64,000 nt of DNA from NCBI GenBank assembly GCA_020060215.1, contig JAGVAP010000082.1, positions 155,683 through 219,682 on the forward strand, given 5' to 3'. The position numbers and the translations under genes were made by a program. Under the pieces are notes generated by a model. It was not told where the DNA came from, made no database searches, and saw only the letters and a list, made by a program, of their open reading frames with translations. Below, one piece after another: positions 17,887 to 27,426 of this stretch (position 1 is the stretch's first letter; each line of letters starts with the position of its first letter). Source of the DNA: Deltaproteobacteria bacterium. GTDB taxonomy: Bacteria; Desulfobacterota; DSM-4660; Desulfatiglandales; HGW-15.

Positions 17887-18381
17887 TTACCGGATCGAAA
17901 ACTCGAGCCGATCGCCGGGCTTGATGCCCAGTTCGTCGGATCTGCCTGCCCGCAGCTCCAGGACATAACCGGAGGGTCTGAGTGGGGAATAGGTCGGACA
18001 GGGATCCTTCCTGCAGGGGGGGACGCGTCTGGCCATGTGCACGATCCGCTTCTCACGGTCGAGCCACAGGATGTCGATCGGGAAACCCACATTCTTCATC
18101 CAGAACGAGTGAGGGGCCTCTTCCTCGAAGACGAAAAGCATCGCCTGATCAGCGGCGATGCTCTCCCGGAACATGAGCCCCCTGGCCCTCTCCTCACCCG
18201 AAAGGGCCAATTCGGCCGTGATGAATTCGCCGTTCGGGAAATAGACCCGGACCGTGCTCCTCTGCTGCGCCTGCGCAGAGACAAACGACGTCATCACCAA
18301 AAGCAGAGCAAGGAGGGATGCGGAATGCGCGGAATGACCAACGACCAATGACCAATGTCCAATGTCCAAGTGAATTTTCAA
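17887..18381 (-). CDS. DUF192 protein, exported
   Basis: DUF192 domain at about 45-164. Seen: TAELALSGEERARGLMFRESI, MLFVFEEEAPHSFWMKNVGFPIDILWLD and the C-terminal GYVLELRAGRSDELGIKPGDRLEF, all hallmarks of the family. A hydrophobic signal (LLALLLVMTSFVSAQA) indicates export. The only start that includes the signal is a TTG at 18381, or further TTGs inside the repeat. The first ~15 residues are encoded by tandem ATTGG(A/T)CATTGG repeats, so the real start is uncertain. Function unknown. Confidence 0.8.
   Translation of the reverse strand: MKIHLDIGHWSLVVGHSAHSASLLALLLVMTSFVSAQAQQRSTVRVYFPNGEFITAELALSGEERARGLMFRESIAADQAMLFVFEEEAPHSFWMKNVGFPIDILWLDREKRIVHMARRVPPCRKDPCPTYSPLRPSGYVLELRAGRSDELGIKPGDRLEFSIR
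18337..18371. repeat. short tandem repeat of the CCAATGACCAATGTCC type
   Basis: Several imperfect 7-8 bp units (GACCAAC, GACCAAT, GTCCAAT, GTCCAAG). A related fragment (ATTGGTCATTGG) lies at about 17818-17829, on the other side of the DUF192 gene. The repeat is translated as the start of that protein. Confidence 0.6.
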
Positions 18382-18464
18382 ATCCGATGACCTCGTTTCC
18401 AGGATCGAAGCTCGGAGATTCAGAATTCAATACAACGTTCGATGTTCGTCTTCCATGTCCCTCC

Positions 18465-20573
18465 TCAGATCTCCCTGAACCTGTTGAGCTTGTAGTATAT
18501 CCCGCCCTTGGCCATCAACTCCTCATGTGTTCCTTCCTCCACGATCCGTCCGTGGTGCATGACCAGGATCCGATCGGCGCTGCGGATGGTCGAGAGCCTG
18601 TGGGCGACCACCAGAGTGGTTCTCCGCTTGGTCATTTCGAAGATCGCCTGCTGGATGAGCTGCTCGGTGCCGGGGTCGATGCTGGAGGTCGCCTCGTCGA
18701 GGATGAGGACCTTCGGGTCTGAGGCCAGGGCCCTTGCAAATGAGAGCAACTGCCTTTCCCCCGTGGACAGGTCCGAGCCTCTCTCCCCGAGCTCCTGCTC
18801 GTACGCGGCCGGCAAACGGTGTATGAAGGATCCTGCATTCACCCTGGTCGCCGCCTTCTCCACCTCCCCCGGGCCGATCTCCTGTCTGCCCAGCGAGATG
18901 TTTTCCTTCAGCCTGCCTGAAAAAACAAACACGTCCTGCATGACCAATCCCAGCACCTTCCGAAGGGCCGGGGTCGGCCAGAGACGCAGATCGACGCCGT
19001 CCAGGCAGACAGCGCCTTCGTCCGGATCATAGAACCTCTCGATCAGGTTGACCACCGTCGATTTCCCGGCCCCCGTGGCCCCTACAACGGCCACCATCTC
19101 GCCCGGCTTCACCTCAAAGGAGACGTTCTGGAGCACCGGGGGGCCGCTGTTGTAGGAAAAGGAGACGTTTCTGAACTCCAGGTGCCCCTTCACCTCGGAT
19201 GGACTCGCCGGCCGAACAGGATCGGAAATCTCCTCCCTGATATCCATGAACTCGAATATCCTCTCCGTAGAGGCCATGGAGGCCTGCATGATGTTGTATT
19301 TTTCCGAGATGTCTCGAATCGGCCGGAAGAACATCTGCATGTAACTGATGAAGGCGACCAGGGACCCGACGGTGACCCGCTCTTGAATCACCTTGCCGCC
19401 GCCGTACCAGATGAGAAGGGCCACGGCCGATGCGGCGAGAAGCTCCATGAGGGGCATGAACACGGCGAAGACCCGAACCTGTTTCATGCCTGCCACGAAG
19501 TTTTCGTGATTGATCTTTTCGAACGCTTTCCGCTGGAACCGTTCCGTGGCGAAGAGCTGGACCGTCCGGATGCCCGTCACCCGCTCCTGAAGGAAACTAT
19601 TCATCTTGGCCACCGCAGCCCTCATCTCCCTGAACGCCTCTCTTGCCATTCTGCTGAAAAGGAGCGTAAGCACGAAGATCAGGGGGACCAGTGAAAGGGA
19701 GAGGAGCGCGAGCCGCCAGTTCATATAGATGAGGATGGATACGATCCCGAGAAGAATAATGAAGTCCTTGAATAAGGTCACGGCCACGGACTTGAACATC
19801 TCGTTCAGGTTTTCCACGTCGTTCGTGACCCTGGTCACGAGCCTGCCGATGGGGTTCCGGTCGAAGAAGCCGACTCCCTGCGTAAGCAGCCGCCGAAAGA
19901 GTCGTATGCGGATATCCGACATGATCCTCTGCCCGGTCCATTCGAGCAGATAGTACTCCAGGTATCCCATGGAGAAGGATAGGACCAGAAAGGCGAGGAG
20001 GGCCATTCCGATCCTGGCGAGGCCTTCGAGGTCGTTCTCCCTCACCCGAAGGACCTCCTCCCGGCTCAAGTCCTTGAGCGCTTCTTCAGGGAGGATCCAG
20101 GATCCATCCTTCAGTCCCCGCGCCCTCTCCCTGATCTCCTGCAGACCCGGCTCCTCCGGTTGTCCGGGGGGAATCCTGTAGAATCCGCCTTCGGAGAGGA
20201 GTCCCTTCCGCCTGATCTCGTGCAGGAGGGCGGGATCCCATTCTCGGAGAGCTCCGCTCGACACGTAGCCGGCGGACCCTTGGGGGTTCGTCAGGATCGT
20301 ATCGCCGTGGAGGAGAAGAAGGTTCTGCCTTTCCCGCTCCTCCATGCCGGAGAGGCGAAGCTCCGACCAGGAGGCGAGGATGTAGCGATCGATCGCGATC
20401 TTGGATAGATAGGGGACGATGAGATCGAGGGAGGTGATGACGAGGGAGAGAAAGAGGGCCGCAAAGATCCTCTTCTTGTAGGGAAGGGCATACGACCCGA
20501 GCCTCTTCAGAAGCCTCAGGTCGTAGGGCCTGCCCAATCGGCCTTCTTCCATGTAACCGTATTCGCCGTACAT
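18465..20573 (-). CDS. heterodimeric ABC exporter subunit, catalytic-Walker-B half
   Basis: 702-aa half-transporter: six-helix membrane domain then nucleotide-binding domain. Walker A is GATGAGKSTVV (Lys504), Walker B is VLILDEATSSID with the catalytic Glu, and the H-loop is VAHRLSTI. The signature is LSTGERQ rather than LSGGQ. About 120 extra residues (roughly 60-185) lie between membrane helices 1 and 2, which is unusual for the family. It follows the other half-transporter by 152 bp. Complementary defects in the two NBDs imply they form one exporter. Substrate unknown (lipid or drug typical). Confidence 0.9.
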   Translation of the reverse strand: MYGEYGYMEEGRLGRPYDLRLLKRLGSYALPYKKRIFAALFLSLVITSLDLIVPYLSKIAIDRYILASWSELRLSGMEERERQNLLLLHGDTILTNPQGSAGYVSSGALREWDPALLHEIRRKGLLSEGGFYRIPPGQPEEPGLQEIRERARGLKDGSWILPEEALKDLSREEVLRVRENDLEGLARIGMALLAFLVLSFSMGYLEYYLLEWTGQRIMSDIRIRLFRRLLTQGVGFFDRNPIGRLVTRVTNDVENLNEMFKSVAVTLFKDFIILLGIVSILIYMNWRLALLSLSLVPLIFVLTLLFSRMAREAFREMRAAVAKMNSFLQERVTGIRTVQLFATERFQRKAFEKINHENFVAGMKQVRVFAVFMPLMELLAASAVALLIWYGGGKVIQERVTVGSLVAFISYMQMFFRPIRDISEKYNIMQASMASTERIFEFMDIREEISDPVRPASPSEVKGHLEFRNVSFSYNSGPPVLQNVSFEVKPGEMVAVVGATGAGKSTVVNLIERFYDPDEGAVCLDGVDLRLWPTPALRKVLGLVMQDVFVFSGRLKENISLGRQEIGPGEVEKAATRVNAGSFIHRLPAAYEQELGERGSDLSTGERQLLSFARALASDPKVLILDEATSSIDPGTEQLIQQAIFEMTKRRTTLVVAHRLSTIRSADRILVMHHGRIVEEGTHEELMAKGGIYYKLNRFREI

Positions 20574-20725
20574 TTCAAGAACCGATAAGCTTGTTCAGGA
20601 AAACAGCCTTGTACCGACGTTTCCGCCATGCCTCGGAGAGGTTTGTACATACATCCCCTTGCTTTCCTATCATCCCTCGTCCCGGCGAAACGGTCGTCCC
20701 TCTGTCCATTCTCGTCCCTCGGTCC

Positions 20726-22477
20726 TCACGCCAGCTCCTCGGCCAGGATCTGCCTCTCGTAGAGGCGCATGTACTCCTTCCCCGAGTTGATGAGGGAGCG
20801 ATGACTGCCGATCTCCACCACCGAGCCCCTTTCCATCACCACGATGAGATCGGCCCTGCCGATGGTGGAAACCCGATTGGAGACGACCAGGGTGGTCCTG
20901 CCCGGCCTCGATCCGAGGATGCGGCTCAGGATGCGCTCCTCTGTCCGTGTATCCACCATGGAAAGGGCGTCGTCGAGAATCAGGACAGGGGGATTCGAGA
21001 GGATGGTGCGCGCCACGGACAGACGCTGTCTCTGGCCGCCGGAAAGGGTGATTCCCCTTTCCCCAAGGAACGTGTCGATGCCGTTCTCCATGGCCTGGAC
21101 CTCGTCGAGAAAATGGACAGTCTCGAGCGCCCCGAGGATCTCCTCCTCGGAGAACCCGGACCTGCCGAAGAGGATGTTGCCCCTGATCGTATCCGAGAAG
21201 ATCATCGCCTCCTGCATCGCCAACCCGATACTCCTCCTCAGCAGGCCCAGAGGAATGGTGCGGATGTCCCTCCCGTCGATGTAGATCGCGCCTTTGGCCG
21301 GGTCGTACATCCGGGCGATCGCGTGCAGGAGTGTGGTCTTGCCTGATCCCACATGACCCACGACGGCAACCGTCATCCCCTCTCTTATCTCAAAGGAGAC
21401 GTTCTTCACCGCTCCACCCCTCTGGCCCGGGTGTCTCAGGGTCAAGCCCCTGAACGCGATATTCCCCCTCAGCGGAGACGGAGCATCCTTTGCGGGCGGC
21501 TCATCGATCTCCGGCTCCTCCTCCAGGATAGCGCTGATCCGACGCATGGAAGCCGCACCCCGTTGAAGTAGATTGGTTACCCATCCGGTAGCCATCATGG
21601 GCCACGCGAGGAGGTTGAGGTAGCTGATGAAGGCAACCAGATCCCCTGTCGTGATCTCGCCCAGGACGGTGAGGCGACCTCCGATCCACAGGACCGCGGC
21701 AAGCCCCAGGCTTGTAAAGATGGACATCAGAGGGAAGAAGAGGCCGACGGTCTTGGCCAGCTGGACGTTTTCCGACACGTACCTTTCTCCCTCCCCGGAG
21801 ACCGCCTCAGAGGCCCAGGTTTCCCTCGAGTAGGACTTGATGACCCTGATGCCGGAGAAGGCCTCTCGGACCTTCTCGGTGAGGTCGGAAAAGATCCCCT
21901 GCACCCGTTCATAGCCGACGGACATCCGTCGGGTAAGGATCAGCGTGAGATAGATCACCAGGGGAGCGGGGATGAGCGCGACCAGGGTGAGCCGGAGATC
22001 GATATAGATCATGAAACCGATGGCCGAGAATCCGAGCACCACGGCATCGGTCAGGGCCACCAGCCCCATGCCCGTGGCCATGCGTACGGCATTCACGTCG
22101 TTGATGGCCCTGGCCATGATGTCTCCCGTTCTGGTCCTCTGGTAAAAGGAGGCGGAGAGGATCAGAAGGCGCTCGAGGATCCTGTTTCGGAGTCCTTCTT
22201 CGATCTTCCTGGAGATCCCGAAGAGGAAATGCCTCCAGACATACCGGAGAAGCGCGATGGAGAGTGCAACCAGCATGATCGCGCCGGCGTACTGGAGGAG
22301 CAGGCCGGATGAGGCATCCCTTGCCGTCAGGTGGTCCACCGCCCTCTTGATGATCAGGGGGATCAGGAGTTGAAGGAAATCGACGGCCAGCAGGCAAATC
22401 ACCCCCGGGATGAGGGCGGACTTGTTTGCGGTAAAGTATTCCTTGAGGGGCTTCAGCTTTCGCAGGGTCTGTCTCAT
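20726..22477 (-). CDS. heterodimeric ABC exporter subunit, degenerate-Walker-B half
   Basis: 583 aa from ATG 22477; a GTG at 22498 is possible. Six-helix membrane domain then NBD. Walker A is GHVGSGKTTLL (Lys380) and the signature LSGGQRQRLS is canonical. However, Walker B is VLILDDALSMVD (Asp in place of the catalytic Glu) and the H-loop reads VVSNRVSTI (Asn in place of His). This is the pattern of the non-hydrolysing site in asymmetric exporters such as TM287/288. Together with the 702-aa partner the complex would have one consensus and one degenerate ATP site. Confidence 0.9.
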   Translation of the reverse strand: MRQTLRKLKPLKEYFTANKSALIPGVICLLAVDFLQLLIPLIIKRAVDHLTARDASSGLLLQYAGAIMLVALSIALLRYVWRHFLFGISRKIEEGLRNRILERLLILSASFYQRTRTGDIMARAINDVNAVRMATGMGLVALTDAVVLGFSAIGFMIYIDLRLTLVALIPAPLVIYLTLILTRRMSVGYERVQGIFSDLTEKVREAFSGIRVIKSYSRETWASEAVSGEGERYVSENVQLAKTVGLFFPLMSIFTSLGLAAVLWIGGRLTVLGEITTGDLVAFISYLNLLAWPMMATGWVTNLLQRGAASMRRISAILEEEPEIDEPPAKDAPSPLRGNIAFRGLTLRHPGQRGGAVKNVSFEIREGMTVAVVGHVGSGKTTLLHAIARMYDPAKGAIYIDGRDIRTIPLGLLRRSIGLAMQEAMIFSDTIRGNILFGRSGFSEEEILGALETVHFLDEVQAMENGIDTFLGERGITLSGGQRQRLSVARTILSNPPVLILDDALSMVDTRTEERILSRILGSRPGRTTLVVSNRVSTIGRADLIVVMERGSVVEIGSHRSLINSGKEYMRLYERQILAEELA

Positions 22478-22666
22478 GAAAACCGTTCGATCTCCCACCT
22501 AAAGGGATAATGGATGGCCGGCCGCAGGTCAACCCTGATCCCGTGGGTCGTTTCGCGGGAGGCTACGGAGGGCAGGCCCTCCACTTTGAACCTTGAACTT
22601 TGCTCCCGACGTATGCTATCTAACAATAAGCTTACGGGCTCATGCAACTTGCCCATGGAGGATACA

Positions 22667-22882
22667 ATGGACATAGCCAGGAAAATCGGTATTGCAATCG
22701 TCATGATCGTCCCCACCTTTGTCATTGCAGGGGCGCTCTGGGATATCTTTCACAGCTGGCTGGCCGTACTCATCTGGGTTCTCCTCGTGGCCGGCTTTGT
22801 AGGGGGACTCCTCAGCGGTAAGTTCTCACGGTCCGGCGGCAGTACTGGGATCTCCGATCCCGGCCATGCTCACTCTCATTGA
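22667..22882 (+). CDS. small membrane protein, unrecognised
   Basis: 71 aa from ATG 22667 with GGAGG at 22657-22661. Two hydrophobic segments (IGIAIVMIVPTFVIAGALWDIF and WLAVLIWVLLVAGFVGGLLSG) and a short His-rich tail (GHAHSH). It is divergent from the ABC operon and 130 bp upstream of the hydrolase gene. The frame is open from 22514, but that part overlaps the ABC promoter region and is repeat-like. No family recognised. Confidence 0.6.
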   Translation: MDIARKIGIAIVMIVPTFVIAGALWDIFHSWLAVLIWVLLVAGFVGGLLSGKFSRSGGSTGISDPGHAHSH

Positions 22883-23012
22883 GGGGCCGACCCGCCCGCC
22901 GGTTCGTCTCCGGACTGCCTGCCGCATGAAGCCCGCCCGGCGGAAGCCGGGCCCGTCCATCCAGCCCATTCCGTTCGGCCCCTGAAAAATCAATGACCCG
23001 GAGGGGCAAAGA

Positions 23013-24014
23013 ATGACAACACCACTCCCCATCCCGTCCCACTACGATCCGGAGAAAGTCGGTCGACTCTGGAAGGTCCCCTACCAGGAGAGGGCCGGTG
23101 AGGCTGCGTCCTGGGCCGAAAAACACGACATTCGACCTTCGAGAGGAGATGCGGGGAAACTCTGTCTCCTCCTCGTGGACATGCAGAATACCTTCTGTCT
23201 TCCCGGGTTTGAGCTGTTCGTCCGAGGCCGCAGCGGGACGGGCGCTGTGGAGGATAGCAGGCGGGTTTGTGAGTTCATCTACCGCAACCTGGGCGTGATC
23301 ACCCAAATCATCCCGACGATGGACACCCACTACGCCATGCAGATCTTCCATCCCATCGCGCTGGTCAACGAGCAGGGCGCCCATCCCTCCCCCTTTACGC
23401 TTGTTTCCGAAGAGGAGGCCAGGGCCGGGAAGTGGAGACTCAACAGGGACCTCTACCCGGACCCCTCTTACCTCCACCACTACACCCGCAAACTGAAGGA
23501 GGGGGGGAAATACGACCTGACCATCTGGCCTTACCATGCCATGCTGGGCGGTGTCGGACACGCCCTGGTCCCTGCTGTGGAAGAGGCCATTTTTTTCCAT
23601 GCCATCGCCAGGCGGAGTCAGCCGGATTTCCAGATCAAGGGGGACAATCCGCTCACGGAGCACTACTCGGTCCTTGGCCCCGAGGTCAGGGAAGGGCTCG
23701 ACGACAGGCCCATAGCGGGAAAGAATGTGGGGCTGATCGAGGAGCTCCTACGGTTCGATGCGGTGGTGGTGGCCGGGCAGGCCAAGAGCCATTGCGTGGC
23801 GTGGACGGTCGATGATCTCCTGGAGGAGATCCGGAAAAGGGATCCCTCCCTGGCTGAAAAGGTGTTCCTCCTCGAGGACTGCACCTCCCCCGTCGTCATC
23901 CCGGACGTGATCGACTATACCGACGCGGCGGACGAAGCCTTTCGGAGGTTTTCGGAAGCCGGCATGAGGGTCGTCCGTTCCACGGACCCGATCGATTCCT
24001 GGCCGCTATCTTAG
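23013..24014 (+). CDS. isochorismatase/nicotinamidase-fold cysteine hydrolase
   Basis: 333 aa. Seen: [16 protein letters not shown] with the catalytic Asp, the central [13 protein letters not shown] stretch that matches the nicotinamidase metal-site region, and [19 protein letters not shown] with the nucleophilic Cys. Longer than the ~210 aa of PncA because of inserts at about 130-180. The closest functional label is nicotinamidase-related amidase; substrate is not determined. It starts with ATG after a purine-rich GGAGGGGCAAAG ribosome-binding site. It stands alone. Confidence 0.82.
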   Translation: MTTPLPIPSHYDPEKVGRLWKVPYQERAGEAASWAEKHDIRPSRGDAGKLCLLLVDMQNTFCLPGFELFVRGRSGTGAVEDSRRVCEFIYRNLGVITQIIPTMDTHYAMQIFHPIALVNEQGAHPSPFTLVSEEEARAGKWRLNRDLYPDPSYLHHYTRKLKEGGKYDLTIWPYHAMLGGVGHALVPAVEEAIFFHAIARRSQPDFQIKGDNPLTEHYSVLGPEVREGLDDRPIAGKNVGLIEELLRFDAVVVAGQAKSHCVAWTVDDLLEEIRKRDPSLAEKVFLLEDCTSPVVIPDVIDYTDAADEAFRRFSEAGMRVVRSTDPIDSWPLS

Positions 24015-24144
24015 GGTGAACGCTCCGCGATTGCTCCGCCGGCATGACCGCTTCGCTGGCGCTCCGCTGGGTCCCGGGTTTACGCCTGGATGACGATCTC
24101 TGCAGAGAACGTCGATTTTCGTCCCAGCGAAGCGGTCCGTCTTC

Positions 24145-26490
24145 TCAGTTACACGACGGTCCCACCGGGGTGTCCAGCGCAATGTCCAGGACTTCCTCCA
24201 TCTTTCTGACCAGGTGAAAGGTGATGCTCCCCTTCACTTCTTCCGGGATCTCTTCCAGGTCGTTCTTGTTCCTCTCCGGGAGGATGATGTGCTTGATCCC
24301 GTTTCGATTCGCGGCCAGGACCTTCTCTTTGATGCCCCCCACCGGCAGCACAGCCCCCCTCAGCGTCACTTCGCCGGTCATCGCCACATCCGCCTTGATG
24401 GGTCTGCAGGTCAGAAGAGAGGCAATGGCCGAAAGGATCGTCACCCCGGCAGAAGGCCCGTCCTTCGGGATCGCGCCCGCAGGGACATGGATGTGCAGGT
24501 CGCGATCCTTGAAGAAATCCTCCTGGATGCCGAAGGAGTTCGCCTTGGATCGGAGGTAACTGAGGGCGGCCTGCGCGGACTCCTTCATGATCTCCCCGAG
24601 CTGGCCGGTCAGGACGAGGGCCTTTTGTCCGGGCATCGCGGTGGCCTCGACAAAGAGGATGTCGCCCCCTGTGGGGGTCCACGCCATTCCCGTGGCCACC
24701 CCCGGAACCGATGTCCGCTCCGCCACCTCGGATGAGTGTCTCGGCAGTCCCAGGTACTCGCGGAGGTCATCGGGTGCGACCCGGAACAGGCCGTGATGGT
24801 TTGCCGCCACCTTCCTGGCCACTCCCCTGCAGACCGCGCCGATCTGCCTTTCCAGGTTCCTCACCCCGGCTTCCCGGGTGTATTCCCGGATGATCCTCTC
24901 GACGGCTCCCCGCTCGAAGGTCACCCTGCGTTTGCTCAGCCCGTGCTCCTTTACCTGTCTCGGGACCAGGAACTTCTCGGCGATATGGACCTTCTCATAA
25001 TCCGTATAACCGGGGAGCTCCAGCACCTCCATCCTGTCCAGGAGAGGTCTTGGAATCGTGTCCAGCTGGTTCGCCGTGGTGATGAACATCACCTTGGAGA
25101 GGTCGAATTCCACCTCCAGATAGTGGTCGGAAAAGGAGTAGTTCTGCTCCGGGTCCAGGACCTCGAGCAGCGCACTCGACGGGTCTCCGCGGAAGTCCTT
25201 GCCCAGCTTGTCGATCTCATCCAGCATGAATATGGGGTTGTTCGAGCCGGCCTTCTTGAGCCCTTGAATGATCCTTCCCGGAAGGGCACCTACGTAGGTC
25301 CTGCGGTGTCCCCGGATCTCCGCCTCGTCCCTCACTCCGCCGAGGGAGATGCGGACGAACTTGCGGCCCAGGGATTCTGCAATCGACCGGCCGAGGCTTG
25401 TCTTGCCGGTGCCGGGGGGACCCGAGAAGCAGAGGATAGGGCCTTTATGGCCGGGGTTCAGCTTGCGAACGGCAAGATACTCCAGGATCCTTTTCTTCAC
25501 CTTCTCGAGATCGAAGTGGTGCGTGTTCAGGATCTTCTCGGCCTTCCGGATGTCGATGGAGTCCCTCGTGCTTTCGCTCCACGGCAGATCGAGCAGCAGG
25601 TCCAGATAGTTCATGGACACGGTGTATTCCGATGACGCGGGGTTCATCTTGCTCACCTTGGCGATCTCTTTGCTCGCCACCTTGAAGGCCGGTTCGGGCA
25701 GCTTCTTCTTCTCCAGCCTCCGGCGGAGTTCCTGGATCTCGGAAGGACCCTGTTCGTCCATCCCCAGTTCCTTTTGTATGGCCTTCAACTGCTCGCGCAG
25801 GAGATACTCCCGCTGGCTCTTGTCGATGCCCTTCTGGACCTGGGTCTGGATCTGCCTTCCCATCCTGGCCATCTGCAATTCATGACTGATGAAACGGATG
25901 AGCGTTTCCAGCCTCTTCGCCACATCGAGCGTCTCCAGGATCTCCTGCTTCTTCTGTCGTTTGATGTTCGAATAGGCCGCAATCAGATCGGCCAGGGAGG
26001 AGATATCTTCCACCTGGTTGGAGAGCCGGAGCACCTCGTCGGGTATGTTGGGAGAGAGTTGTACCAGCTCGGTGAACTGCTTCATGAGCGTCTTCCTGAG
26101 GTCCTCCAGTTCCGGTCCTATGACTCCCATGTCGCCGATCCCTCTCACCTGCACCTTGTAGAACGGCGATCGCGAGACGATCTCCTCCACCGATCCCCGG
26201 CTGATCCCCTGGACGACCAGGACATTCCCCTCCTGCTCCTTGGTCAGCTTGGAGATGCGGCAGACGGTGCCCACACCCGGTAATTCACCGGCTCCGGCGT
26301 CGTCTTTTCCGTCCCCCGCGCTGGAGACCACGAGTACCATCTTGTCCTTGGCGGAGGCCTCCTCGATCAGGGGCAGGTATTTGTCCGTCTTGATGAGGAT
26401 TGGAACGACCATATTCGGAAACACGACCGTGTCTTTCACCGGGAGGACCGGCAGGATTCCTTCCATATATTTTTCAGTCTTCGTCTGCAT
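24145..26490 (-). CDS. lon: ATP-dependent Lon protease
   Basis: 781-aa LonA. N-terminal substrate domain starts at LPVLPVKDTVVFPNM. The AAA+ module has Walker A CFSGPPGTGKTSLGRS and Walker B PIFMLDEIDKLG. The protease domain carries the Ser-Lys dyad (Ser680 in KDGPSAG, Lys723 in GGIKEKVLA). It degrades misfolded and regulatory proteins in the cytosol. ATG 26490 with AAGGAGA upstream is preferred over the in-frame extension to 26580, because LonA proteins begin near this point. It is monocistronic as far as can be seen, and I found no CIRCE-like operator upstream. Confidence 0.96.
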   Translation of the reverse strand: MQTKTEKYMEGILPVLPVKDTVVFPNMVVPILIKTDKYLPLIEEASAKDKMVLVVSSAGDGKDDAGAGELPGVGTVCRISKLTKEQEGNVLVVQGISRGSVEEIVSRSPFYKVQVRGIGDMGVIGPELEDLRKTLMKQFTELVQLSPNIPDEVLRLSNQVEDISSLADLIAAYSNIKRQKKQEILETLDVAKRLETLIRFISHELQMARMGRQIQTQVQKGIDKSQREYLLREQLKAIQKELGMDEQGPSEIQELRRRLEKKKLPEPAFKVASKEIAKVSKMNPASSEYTVSMNYLDLLLDLPWSESTRDSIDIRKAEKILNTHHFDLEKVKKRILEYLAVRKLNPGHKGPILCFSGPPGTGKTSLGRSIAESLGRKFVRISLGGVRDEAEIRGHRRTYVGALPGRIIQGLKKAGSNNPIFMLDEIDKLGKDFRGDPSSALLEVLDPEQNYSFSDHYLEVEFDLSKVMFITTANQLDTIPRPLLDRMEVLELPGYTDYEKVHIAEKFLVPRQVKEHGLSKRRVTFERGAVERIIREYTREAGVRNLERQIGAVCRGVARKVAANHHGLFRVAPDDLREYLGLPRHSSEVAERTSVPGVATGMAWTPTGGDILFVEATAMPGQKALVLTGQLGEIMKESAQAALSYLRSKANSFGIQEDFFKDRDLHIHVPAGAIPKDGPSAGVTILSAIASLLTCRPIKADVAMTGEVTLRGAVLPVGGIKEKVLAANRNGIKHIILPERNKNDLEEIPEEVKGSITFHLVRKMEEVLDIALDTPVGPSCN

Positions 26491-26647
26491 GATGATCTCC
26501 TTGGTTCGGGTTCCCTCTCTTCGTTCCGCGGTCGACCACGGCTGAAGATGATCGGGCCGAAGGATTTGTAATCGAGGCAATTCAAAATAAACACTCTGAA
26601 TGGAATGTAAAGCGGAGTAATTTCGGCGGGGTGCAGGTGTGGGATAG

Positions 26648-26730
26648 GCTGGCGAACCGCAGGTGAGCGGTCGTCCTAGCGCAGCGGCCAGCCTTCCGCA
26701 GCTTTTACGCGAAGGAGGGTCGTCCCTCGG
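26648..26730. repeat. dispersed palindromic repeat, family C, copy 2
   Basis: Outer arms GGCTGG...CCAGCC (26647-26693) enclose the core CCGCAGGTGAGCGGTCGTCC. A following GGAGGGTCGTCCCTCGG segment encodes the C-terminus (EGRPSFA) and stop of the DUF374 gene. It fills most of the 214-bp gap to lon. Confidence 0.75.
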
Positions 26731-27424
26731 ATTCTCCCTTCCGCCACGGCCTCTCGGGCCCGAACTGAAGGTCGCACCACCTGGTGCAATCGTTGAGGCG
26801 CTCTTCGACTATCTTCCTGTATGCCTCCATGTCTTCGTGGCCGGCATCGGGAGGGATCCAGAGGGGCTCTGCGTAGGAGACGGCTATCCTCGAAAAGGGT
26901 TTCGGCACCAGGAACCTGTCCCACGAATTGAAGGTCCAGCCGCGATCCGCCCCCCATACAACGGGGATCAGGGGCGCCTGGGCATTCTTGGCGGCCATGA
27001 TCACGCCCATCTTGGCGACCCTTGCGGGACCCTGTGGTCCGTCCGCAAAAAAGCCGCCTTTCCCCCCTTCCCGGATCATCCGGATGATCTCCCTGAGGGC
27101 CCGGGTTCCGCCCCGTGTCGAAGATCCCCGTACATTATTGAACCCCAGCCAGGCGGCGATTCTTGCAGCATATTCCCCATCCCTGCTGCTGCTGATGAGG
27201 ATCGTGATCCTGCTGGAGCGAAAATACTGAGAGAAATAGGACATTCTCTGGTGCCAGGTCGTGTAGACCGCTCCGCCCCCGGAGCGGGTGAGGGCCTCAC
27301 GGCCGGATTCTTCTCCCCGGACCTTGACGACCCTGCAGGTCATCATGAGAAGCCTCACCAGCAGGGCCGCCAAAGGCGGGACGATCTTCATGAGGAACCC
27401 GTCTGATCCATGAAACCTGCGCAT
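26705..27424 (-). CDS. DUF374 / lysophospholipid acyltransferase-like protein
   Basis: 239 aa from ATG 27424 (or ATG 27391). Seen: N-terminal hydrophobic anchor (VPPLAALLVRLLMMTC), TTWHQRMSYFSQYF with the acyltransferase-type His, STRGGTRALREIIRMIREG and FFADGPQGPARVAKMG. These define DUF374, found with Gram-negative lipid A or Kdo pathway genes and related to LpxL/PlsC acyltransferases. It starts 2 bp after the stop of the sterol-desaturase-like gene, so the pair is an operon, probably for a lipid modification. The last residues come from a family C repeat. Confidence 0.85.
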   Translation of the reverse strand: MRRFHGSDGFLMKIVPPLAALLVRLLMMTCRVVKVRGEESGREALTRSGGGAVYTTWHQRMSYFSQYFRSSRITILISSSRDGEYAARIAAWLGFNNVRGSSTRGGTRALREIIRMIREGGKGGFFADGPQGPARVAKMGVIMAAKNAQAPLIPVVWGADRGWTFNSWDRFLVPKPFSRIAVSYAEPLWIPPDAGHEDMEAYRKIVEERLNDCTRWCDLQFGPERPWRKGESEGRPSFA

Positions 27425-27426
27425 GC

